Assembly (NCBI GenBank): GCA_913054485.1
Contig: CAJXHQ010000278.1
Coordinates: 1 to 5,124, forward strand
DNA: 5,124 nt
Direction: 5' to 3'
Source: an uncultured Paracoccaceae bacterium
GTDB lineage: Bacteria > Pseudomonadota > Alphaproteobacteria > Rhodobacterales > Rhodobacteraceae
The translations under genes and the position numbers were made by a program. A model generated the notes under the pieces. It worked only from the letters and a program-made list of their open reading frames with translations, was not told where the DNA came from and searched no databases. The number at the start of each line of letters is the position of its first letter. The stretch's first letter is position 1. This document shows, one piece after another, positions 1 to 5,124 of the stretch.

Positions 1-1
1 G

Positions 2-1045
2 CTGGAAGCCATTGCGCTGCAGGCGGAAATCCTGGAACTGAAAGCCAACCCCGAACGCGCCGCCATGGGCGCCGTGATCGAGGCGCAGCTGGATGTGGGC
101 CGCGGTCCCGTCGCAACGGTTCTGGTTCAGACCGGTACCCTGCGCCAGGGCGACATCTTTGTTGTCGGTGAGCAGTACGGCAAGGTCCGTGCGCTGATCA
201 ACGACAAGGGCGAGCGCGTCAAAGAAGCCGGCCCCTCGGTTCCGGTTGAGGTCCTTGGCCTCAACGGCACACCGGAAGCGGGCGACGTTCTGAACGTCAC
301 CGAAACCGAAGCCCGGGCGCGTGAAATCGCCGAGTACCGGGCTCAGGCCGCAAAAGACAAGCGCGCCGCTGCCGGTGCTGCGACCACGCTGGAACAGCTG
401 ATGCAGAAGGCCAAGGAAGACGAAAACGTCTCCGAGCTGCCGATCCTGGTCAAGGCTGACGTGCAGGGTTCCGCTGAAGCCATCGTTCAGGCGATGGAGA
501 AGATCGGCAACGACGAAGTGCGCGTGCGTGTGCTGCACTCGGGCGTGGGCGCGATCACCGAAACCGACGTGGGCCTGGCAGAAGCCTCGGGCGCACCGAT
601 CATGGGCTTCAACGTCCGTGCCAATACCTCGGCCCGCAACACCGCCAACCAGAAAGGTGTGGAGATCCGCTACTACTCGGTCATCTATGACCTGGTGGAT
701 GATGTGAAGTCTGCTGCTTCCGGTCTGCTGTCTGCCGAGATCCGCGAAAACTTCATCGGCTATGCGAACATCAAAGAGGTGTTCAAGGTCACCGGTGTCG
801 GCAAGGTTGCCGGCTGTCTGGTCACCGAAGGCGTTGCCCGCCGTTCCGCAGGTGTGCGCCTGCTGCGCGACAACGTGGTGATCCACGAAGGCACGCTGAA
901 GACCCTGAAGCGCTTCAAGGACGAAGTCGCCGAAGTTCAGTCCGGTCAGGAATGCGGTATGGCCTTCGAGAACTACGACGATATCCGTCCGGATGATGTG
1001 ATCGAAATCTTCGAGCGTGAAGAAGTGACGCGCACGCTGGATTGA
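2..1045 (+). CDS. infB: Translation initiation factor IF2, C-terminal part (5' end outside window)
   Basis: IF2 is the cytosolic GTPase that brings initiator fMet-tRNA to the 30S subunit and promotes 50S joining. The frame is open from the left edge (first whole codon at 2), giving 347 residues and a TGA stop at 1043-1045; the G domain lies outside. What remains fits the family order. An EF-Tu-like barrel covers about residues 22-100 ([20 protein letters not shown] and [16 protein letters not shown]). A charged linker follows, then domain III at about 135-230 with [10 protein letters not shown] and [10 protein letters not shown]. The tRNA-binding C-terminal barrel covers about 240-347, with [19 protein letters not shown] and [14 protein letters not shown]. 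The C-terminus [13 protein letters not shown] is intact. The ATG at 65 is internal, because the upstream codons ([20 protein letters not shown]) are also typical IF2. The gene ends 21 nt before an intrinsic terminator, so it is the last gene of its operon. Confidence 0.97.
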   Translation: MEAIALQAEILELKANPERAAMGAVIEAQLDVGRGPVATVLVQTGTLRQGDIFVVGEQYGKVRALINDKGERVKEAGPSVPVEVLGLNGTPEAGDVLNVTETEARAREIAEYRAQAAKDKRAAAGAATTLEQLMQKAKEDENVSELPILVKADVQGSAEAIVQAMEKIGNDEVRVRVLHSGVGAITETDVGLAEASGAPIMGFNVRANTSARNTANQKGVEIRYYSVIYDLVDDVKSAASGLLSAEIRENFIGYANIKEVFKVTGVGKVAGCLVTEGVARRSAGVRLLRDNVVIHEGTLKTLKRFKDEVAEVQSGQECGMAFENYDDIRPDDVIEIFEREEVTRTLD

Positions 1046-1066
1046 TCCGTACAGGATAGAGAACAG

Positions 1067-1099
1067 AAAACCCCGGTGCCGCGAGCGCCGGGGTTTTTT
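1067..1099 (+). terminator. Intrinsic terminator after infB
   Basis: The hairpin has stem arms 1071-1079 and 1085-1093 (nine pairs including one G-U), a five-base loop, and six T at 1094-1099. Four A at 1067-1070 can extend the stem by pairing with the T run, so it may also work weakly on the opposite strand. It lies 21 nt after the infB stop codon. Confidence 0.93.
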
Positions 1100-1122
1100 C
1101 ATGGCCGCTGGCTGCCGGACAC

Positions 1123-1149
1123 AAAAAAGGCAGCCGCTGGGACTGCCTT
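1123..1149 (-). terminator. Intrinsic terminator of the short minus-strand gene
   Basis: On the minus strand GGCAGTC (1147-1141) pairs with GGCTGCC (1135-1129) around a five-base loop. Six T follow (A run at 1128-1123 on the plus strand), and flanking A/T pairs extend the stem. It begins 24 nt after the stop codon of the 44-residue gene at 1173-1307, which supports that gene being expressed. A second GGCTGCC on the plus strand (1110-1116) could pair with the 1129-1135 arm instead, but on the minus-strand transcript it lies beyond the T run and so should not matter. Confidence 0.85.
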
Positions 1150-1172
1150 GCAATAGTGTGTTTGGTGTGAGG

Positions 1173-1307
1173 TCAGGCTGCGGCAGACACCGGCCTGCCT
1201 TCATAGATCGTCTTGCCAACGCGGACAGCGATCCGGCCGTTGGGCAGGGCGCGTACAAAGGTGCCTTGGATTGACACACAGGTGCCCAGAATTATTGTGC
1301 GAAGCAT
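1173..1307 (-). CDS. Short conserved-looking protein, 44 residues, function unknown
   Basis: I do not recognise this gene with certainty. The frame runs from ATG at 1307-1305 to TGA at 1175-1173. It starts MLRTIILGTCVSIQGTFV, continues through RALPNGRIAVRVGKTIYEG and ends RPVSAAA. Alternating hydrophobic residues separated by a PNG turn suggest a small beta-sheet or hairpin protein. It is basic, has one cysteine (residue 10), and shows no signal peptide or membrane segment. A G-rich stretch (six G at 1320-1315) sits about 7 nt upstream as a possible ribosome site. A strong intrinsic terminator follows the stop codon, and a 27-nt dyad lies 43 nt upstream, so the locus is laid out as a stand-alone transcription unit convergent with infB. 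A competing ATG at 1314-1312 opens a different frame of 37 codons with unlikely composition (many H, C, P, R), so it was not chosen. No role can be assigned; being beside infB is not evidence of a translation function. Confidence 0.7.
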   Translation of the reverse strand: MLRTIILGTCVSIQGTFVRALPNGRIAVRVGKTIYEGRPVSAAA

Positions 1308-1350
1308 TGGTCATCCCCCCAAAGGATTTTCGGACTGCACAGTTATGCCG

Positions 1351-1377
1351 CCATTCTGGCACAGATTGCCCGAATGG
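1351..1377. repeat. 27-nt inverted repeat upstream of the short gene; possible operator or RNA hairpin
   Basis: Arms 1351-1361 (CCATTCTGGCA) and 1367-1377 (TGCCCGAATGG) match at 10 of 11 positions around a five-base centre. It lies 43 nt upstream of the minus-strand start codon at 1307. It could be an operator, a hairpin in the leader of the short gene, or part of the 3' end of the mutT transcript. There is no T run on either side, so it is not a standard intrinsic terminator. Confidence 0.5.
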
Positions 1378-1403
1378 CTAGCAATATCTTGTGTCACTTG
1401 CGG

Positions 1404-1431
1404 GGAAACAATCAAGGAAACGTTGTTTTCC
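1404..1431. repeat. Imperfect inverted repeat in the mutT / short-gene intergenic region
   Basis: GGAAACAA (1404-1411) and TTGTTTTCC (1423-1431) are complementary apart from one extra T, around an 11-base centre containing the palindrome AACGTT. The region is more AT-rich than its surroundings, as expected of a promoter for the short gene, but I could not place convincing -35 and -10 boxes. The role is unknown and chance is possible. Confidence 0.25.
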
Positions 1432-1448
1432 GCCGGTGCAAACTGTCA

Positions 1449-1471
1449 GACGGCGGCTATTGGCCGCCATC
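1449..1471 (-). terminator. Hairpin just after mutT; weak terminator candidate
   Basis: On the minus strand GATGGCGGC (1471-1463) pairs with GCCGCCGTC (1457-1449) over nine pairs including one G-U, with a five-base loop. It starts 3 nt after the mutT stop codon. Only a poor T stretch follows, so it is either an inefficient terminator, a 3'-end stabiliser after Rho termination, or a chance GC-rich stem. Confidence 0.45.
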
Positions 1472-1474
1472 CGG

Positions 1475-1872
1475 TCAGAGCCAGTCACGCAGAATTGGGA
1501 TCAGCGGAATATCGGCAGGAGGCATCGGGTAATCGCGCAGGTCCTTTGCACGCACCCATTTGAGCGTCTGACCCTCGCGGGCTTGCGGGATACCCTCCCA
1601 TTTGCGGCAGGCAAACAGCGGCATTAGCAGATGGAAGTCTTCGTAGGAATGGCTGGCAAAAGTCAGCGGTGCGAGGCAGGAGTTCCAGGTCCTGATGCCC
1701 AGTTCCTCCTCCAATTCGCGCACCAGCGCGGCCTCCGGGGTCTCTCCGGTTTCGATTTTGCCGCCCGGAAACTCCCACAGTCCGGCCATGACTTGCCCTC
1801 CGGGCGCTGCGCCAGCAGCACCCGCCCATCCACGTCGATCAGTGCAACAGCGGACACAAGCAGCGTCTTCAT
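1475..1872 (-). pseudogene. mutT: 8-oxo-dGTP diphosphatase MutT (Nudix), disrupted by a frameshift
   Basis: MutT hydrolyses 8-oxo-dGTP to the monophosphate and so keeps oxidised guanine out of DNA. The start ATG (1872-1870) overlaps the argJ stop as ATGA. The first 27 residues (MKTLLVSAVALIDVDG, then RVLLAQRPEGK) are typical of the N-terminal strand and loop. That frame then turns to non-homologous sequence rich in R, P and W and stops at 1663. The expected continuation, MAGLWEFPGGKIETGE, resumes in another frame from 1789 and runs 104 residues to TGA at 1477-1475. This segment has a perfect Nudix box (segment residues 10-32, 1762-1694: G, five residues, E, seven residues, RELEEELGI) and a normal C-terminus (PADIPLIPILRDWL). 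Adding one base between the TC at 1791-1790 and the ATG at 1789 would restore a 132-residue protein of normal length. No classical slippery heptamer is visible, so a real deletion or a sequencing/assembly error is more likely than programmed shifting. Confidence 0.88.
1787..1801 (-). promoter_or_regulatory. Possible internal ribosome site and start for the mutT 3' part
   Basis: GGAGGG (1801-1796) lies 6 nt upstream of ATG (1789-1787), which opens the 104-residue Nudix-box frame. The site arises from the normal coding sequence for PEGK-S-M, so it may be accidental. Use of it would yield a protein lacking the first strand and substrate loop of MutT. Confidence 0.25.
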
Positions 1873-3092
1873 GACCGGTAATCCGCATTGATCGTGATGT
1901 ATTGGTGGGTGAGATCGCAGGTCCAGACCGTGGCGGTGCCGACCCCAAGCCCCAGATCCACCTTGACGGTGATCTCCTGCTCTTTCATCACCGCAGCGCC
2001 CTGTTCTTCCTTGTAGGACGGCGCGACCCAGCCTTTTTCCGCAACCAGTACATCGCCAAAAGAAATGGTCAGCAGGTCGCGGTCGGCCGCGGCACCGGAT
2101 TTCCCAATCGCCATCACAACGCGGCCCCAGTTCGGGTCCTCGCCGGCAATTGCGGTCTTCACCAGCGGCGAGTTGGCAATCGCCAGCCCGTGCACCTTGG
2201 CGTCCTTGTCCGACGCGGCTCCGGTCACTTGGATCTCCACAAACTTGGTCGCCCCTTCACCGTCGCGCACCACCTGATGCGCCAGGTCCAGCATGACCTT
2301 CTCCAGCGCCGCCGAGAACTCGGCATTGCCGCTGGCATCCACACCCGACGCACCGGTTGCGCAAAGCATCAGGCTGTCCGAGGTCGAGGTGTCGCTGTCC
2401 ACGGTGATGCAGTTGAAGGTGCGGTCGCAGATTGCGCTCAGCTCTGCCTGAAGCGCGTCCTGTGCGACTTTGGCGTCGGTGAAGATATAGACAAGCATGG
2501 TGGCCATATCCGGCGCGATCATGCCCGACCCCTTGGCGATGCCGGCAATCGACACGGTTCGCCCGCCGATCTCCACCTCTGCCGCTGATCCTTTGGCAAA
2601 AGTGTCAGTGGTCATGATGGCGCCGGCAGCGGCCTCCAGCGCGCCTGCGTCCAGCGCGCTGTTCAGATCTGCGACTTTTGCGGTGATCCGCTCATGCGGC
2701 AGCGGCTCGCCGATGACACCTGTGGAGGCGGTGAACACACGGGCCGGATCAATGCCGGTTTCGGCGGCCACCGCAGTGCAAATCTCGGCCACCGAGGTCT
2801 GGCCGAAATGGCCGGTGAAGGCGTTGGAATTGCCCGAGTTCACCAGAATCGCCGCCGGGCCATCTGCTGCACGGCCCAGTTTATCCTGACAATCCAGAAC
2901 ATTGGCAGAGCGCGTTGCAGAGCGGGTGAAGACCCCGGCCACCGAGGTTCCGGGCTCCATCACCGCCAGCATCACGTCATTGCGGTCTTTGTATTTTACC
3001 CCGGCAGCAGCGGCGGCAAAGCGCACGCCCTTGATTGCGGGCAGTACCGGGAAGCCGGCCGGCGCCAGCGGAGAGACGGGCAAGGCGGCCAT
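1869..3092 (-). CDS. argJ: Bifunctional ornithine acetyltransferase / N-acetylglutamate synthase ArgJ
   Basis: ArgJ moves the acetyl group from N-acetylornithine to glutamate, recycling acetyl in arginine biosynthesis; many family members can also acetylate glutamate from acetyl-CoA. It acts in the cytosol. The 407-residue length is normal. Family marks seen in order: NSGNSNAFTG at 85-94, STGVIGEPLP at 123-132 (oxyanion-hole region), TTDTFAKG at 161-168, and KGSGMIAPDMATML at 187-200. Thr198 is the expected site of self-cleavage into alpha and beta chains and the nucleophile. Then come GEGATKFVEI at 278-287, GEDPNWGR at 317-324, and the C-terminus HQYITINADYRS, with the usual ending. All key residues are present. 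The ATG at 3092-3090 has GAGGA 7 nt upstream, inside the end of the isomerase gene, which stops only 2 nt before. The stop overlaps the mutT start as ATGA. Sequence alone does not settle mono- versus bifunctional activity. Confidence 0.96.
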   Translation of the reverse strand: MAALPVSPLAPAGFPVLPAIKGVRFAAAAAGVKYKDRNDVMLAVMEPGTSVAGVFTRSATRSANVLDCQDKLGRAADGPAAILVNSGNSNAFTGHFGQTSVAEICTAVAAETGIDPARVFTASTGVIGEPLPHERITAKVADLNSALDAGALEAAAGAIMTTDTFAKGSAAEVEIGGRTVSIAGIAKGSGMIAPDMATMLVYIFTDAKVAQDALQAELSAICDRTFNCITVDSDTSTSDSLMLCATGASGVDASGNAEFSAALEKVMLDLAHQVVRDGEGATKFVEIQVTGAASDKDAKVHGLAIANSPLVKTAIAGEDPNWGRVVMAIGKSGAAADRDLLTISFGDVLVAEKGWVAPSYKEEQGAAVMKEQEITVKVDLGLGVGTATVWTCDLTHQYITINADYRS

Positions 3093-3094
3093 GA

Positions 3095-3946
3095 TCAGTT
3101 CCTCACGAGGTCGAGATTTTGCAGAACCCCAGGATCCAGGTCCTCGATCACCGGGCGTTCGATTTCAGCCGCCGCTGTCAGCTCGTTCACGCGGGATTCA
3201 ACTGCTTCCTGGCGGATTTTGGCCGCCAGCTCCTCGCGCACGTCTTCGAACTCGGGCGCGGCGGTCTTGCGGCGCTCGTTCAGGAGGATCACATGCCAGC
3301 CGAACTGGGTCTCAACCGGAGCGGAGACTTCGCCCGAGCGCAGCGCGATCACCGCCTCCTCGAACTCCGGCACCATGCGGCCTTTGCTGAACCAGCCGAG
3401 CGAGCCGCCATTGGGGCCGGAGGGGCCGGTGGATTTTTCCTTGGCCAGGGTTTCGAAATCCGCGCCCGCGTCCAGCTCCGCTTTCACGGCGTTGGCGTCT
3501 TCCTCGCTTTCGAGCAGGATATGCGCCGCATTGAACTCATCCCCGCCGTCGCCGTCGGAATAAGCCGCTTCATAGGCGGCCAGTACGCCTTCTTCGGTGG
3601 CGGCGTTCTGCATCACGGTCTCGATCACGTCGGCAGCCAGCAGCGAGCGTTCCTCGTTCTCCAGCGACAGGCCCACGTAGCGCGGAATTTCGCCGTTCAG
3701 GGTTTGCTTCAGCGTGGTCTGCTGAATCAGCTGGTCGAGAATCGCATCAAACAGCACCTGCGGAGGCAGCTGCTGGTACTGCTGCGGCAGGGTGGCGCGG
3801 GCGATAATCATATGCCCGATGGTGATTTCTTCACCGTTGACGGTGGCGACCACGGTGTTGGCATGGGGCTGTGCTGCGGCAGGCTGCGGCAGGGCCAGCA
3901 GGCCGGCAAGCGCCAGTGCCGGCAGAAAAGTGAGACCTTTGCGCAT
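3095..3946 (-). CDS. Periplasmic parvulin-type peptidyl-prolyl cis-trans isomerase (SurA/PpiC-like)
   Basis: Predicted exported folding factor that speeds proline isomerisation, 283 residues. Residues 1-25 form a signal peptide: MRKG, a hydrophobic core LTFLPALALAGLLAL, and a likely signal peptidase I site after AAA. There is no lipobox cysteine. Residues about 30-120 form a SurA_N-like helical chaperone region (VVATVNGEEITIGHMIIAR). The parvulin domain covers about 136-226: NAAHILLES with His142, GGSLGWFSKGRMVPEFEEA (180-198) and FGWHVILLNERR (215-226). Leu183, Met191, Phe195 and His218 match the spacing of Pin1 Leu122, Met130, Phe134 and His157; the Pin1 cysteine position is not conserved. 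A charged helical tail follows. The start at 3946 is preferred because AGGA (3958-3955) lies 8 nt upstream; a start at 3955 would overlap that site. The same frame stays open far upstream, but that part is antisense to secA. First gene of the argJ-mutT operon, divergent from secA. It is not assigned to SurA or PrsA specifically. Confidence 0.92.
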   Translation of the reverse strand: MRKGLTFLPALALAGLLALPQPAAAQPHANTVVATVNGEEITIGHMIIARATLPQQYQQLPPQVLFDAILDQLIQQTTLKQTLNGEIPRYVGLSLENEERSLLAADVIETVMQNAATEEGVLAAYEAAYSDGDGGDEFNAAHILLESEEDANAVKAELDAGADFETLAKEKSTGPSGPNGGSLGWFSKGRMVPEFEEAVIALRSGEVSAPVETQFGWHVILLNERRKTAAPEFEDVREELAAKIRQEAVESRVNELTAAAEIERPVIEDLDPGVLQNLDLVRN

Positions 3947-3966
3947 GGAAATCATCCTATTAGCGG

Positions 3967-3984
3967 GCCGCGTCGGGGCGCGGC
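3967..3984 (-). repeat. GC hairpin in the leader of the isomerase gene
   Basis: GCCGCG (3967-3972) and CGCGGC (3979-3984) form a perfect six-base stem with a six-base loop. It ends 8 nt upstream of the AGGA ribosome site (3955-3958), so it could modulate translation. In GC-rich DNA such stems are also common by chance. Confidence 0.35.
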
Positions 3985-3985
3985 G

Positions 3986-4014
3986 TTGACACTCAATTTC
4001 CTGCCGCTTACATC
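3986..4014 (+). promoter_or_regulatory. Sigma-70-like promoter for secA
   Basis: A perfect -35 box TTGACA (3986-3991) is followed by a 17-base spacer and a -10-like TACATC (4009-4014). It points toward secA, with an expected start near 4021 and a leader of about 100 nt. The -35 is strong and the spacing ideal; the -10 matches the consensus at only three positions, including TA at the start. Confidence 0.5.
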
Positions 4015-4034
4015 GCTTTGTGGCCTGCGGCAGG
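4000..4034. repeat. Inverted repeat around the secA -10 box; operator candidate
   Basis: CCTGCCGC (4000-4007) and GCGGCAGG (4027-4034) are perfect eight-base inverted copies, 19 bases apart, flanking the putative -10 and the expected start of transcription. The right half is itself a palindrome, CCTGCGGCAGG (4024-4034). The placement would suit a repressor, but no known binding site is recognised. Confidence 0.35.
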
Positions 4035-4050
4035 TCCGTCTTTCCCCCAT

Positions 4051-4079
4051 TGTTTATGGGTTGCGGTGAAGGCGGGCAA
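4051..4079 (-). promoter_or_regulatory. Weak promoter candidate for the isomerase-argJ-mutT operon
   Basis: On the minus strand TTGCCC (4079-4074) and TAAACA (4056-4051) are 17 bases apart, in a short AT-rich stretch. The predicted leader is about 100 nt. The matches to consensus are partial, so this is the best candidate in the divergent region and not a firm call. Confidence 0.3.
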
Positions 4080-4082
4080 CCC
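4058..4082. repeat. Inverted repeat in the secA leader
   Basis: GGGTTGC (4058-4064) and GCAACCC (4076-4082) are perfect seven-base inverted copies with an 11-base loop. In the secA leader RNA this would form a hairpin ending 32 nt before the GGAG ribosome site. It also overlaps the candidate -35 and spacer for the opposite operon. Function unknown. Confidence 0.35.
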
Positions 4083-4123
4083 TGCCGGCAACACGGGGCC
4101 GATGATTGGATTTTGGAGACGAC

Positions 4124-5124
<1,001 letters not shown>

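Noticed and set aside
1201..1314. A 37-codon minus-strand frame from the ATG at 1314, overlapping the short gene
   Set aside because: It is rich in H, C, P and R with no structural pattern, while the 44-codon frame from 1307 looks like a folded protein and has the better-spaced G-rich upstream site.
1213..1627. Plus-strand frames of 116 and 78 codons spanning the short gene, the intergenic region and the mutT end
   Set aside because: They are antisense to better-supported minus-strand coding sequence, have unlikely composition, and lack ribosome sites.
1790..1948. Start of the 157-codon minus-strand frame containing the MutT C-terminal half, beginning at 1948
   Set aside because: The first 52 or so residues overlap argJ out of frame and show no MutT similarity. 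The true N-terminus is in the frame starting at 1872, so this is a frameshift and not an alternative start.
1902..3563. Long plus-strand frames opposite argJ and the isomerase (1902-2588, 2497-2889, 2694-3563)
   Set aside because: They are antisense to well-supported conserved genes, have low-complexity R/A/G/S-rich composition, and carry no recognisable motifs.
3944..3955. Alternative isomerase start three codons upstream (ATG at 3955)
   Set aside because: It overlaps the AGGA ribosome site itself, leaving no usable spacing. The start at 3946 has an 8-nt spacing and gives a standard signal peptide.

Overview
The window looks like ordinary chromosomal DNA from an alphaproteobacterium, most likely a marine Rhodobacteraceae of the Roseobacter group. 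This rests on GC-rich codon use, the style of the IF2, ArgJ and SecA proteins, and infB ending at a terminator instead of running into rbfA/truB. The genus assignment is inference from remembered protein character; no search was run.

Layout, left to right. (1) Positions 2-1045 (+) hold the 3' end of infB (translation initiation factor IF2), closed by a strong intrinsic terminator at 1067-1099. (2) Facing it is a short minus-strand gene of 44 codons (1173-1307) of unrecognised function, with its own intrinsic terminator at 1123-1149. (3) Positions 1308-1474 hold no gene but contain three inverted repeats, the clearest being a 27-nt dyad at 1351-1377. (4) Three minus-strand genes form a compact cluster transcribed from right to left: a periplasmic parvulin-type peptidyl-prolyl isomerase (3095-3946), argJ for arginine biosynthesis (1869-3092), and mutT for the 8-oxo-dGTP hydrolase (1475-1872). 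The first junction is 2 nt and the second is a 4-nt ATGA overlap, so co-transcription and translational coupling are likely. (5) A 177-nt divergent control region (3947-4123) carries a good sigma-70-like promoter for secA, a weaker candidate for the isomerase operon, and several inverted repeats. (6) secA starts at 4124 (+) and runs off the right edge.

How the genes relate: secA and the isomerase, which share the divergent region, both serve protein export (the translocation motor and a periplasmic folding factor). ArgJ and MutT are cytosolic and appear to be passengers on the isomerase transcript.

The most notable observation is that mutT is broken. The conserved start (27 residues) and the conserved remainder (104 residues, with a perfect Nudix box) lie in different frames, consistent with one missing base near 1790. 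This is either a real lesion, which could give a mutator phenotype, or a sequence error. The short gene at 1173-1307 and the dyads in the two intergenic regions are the other points worth checking. I see no mobile element, CRISPR array, tRNA or rRNA, and no evidence for a new multi-gene system.
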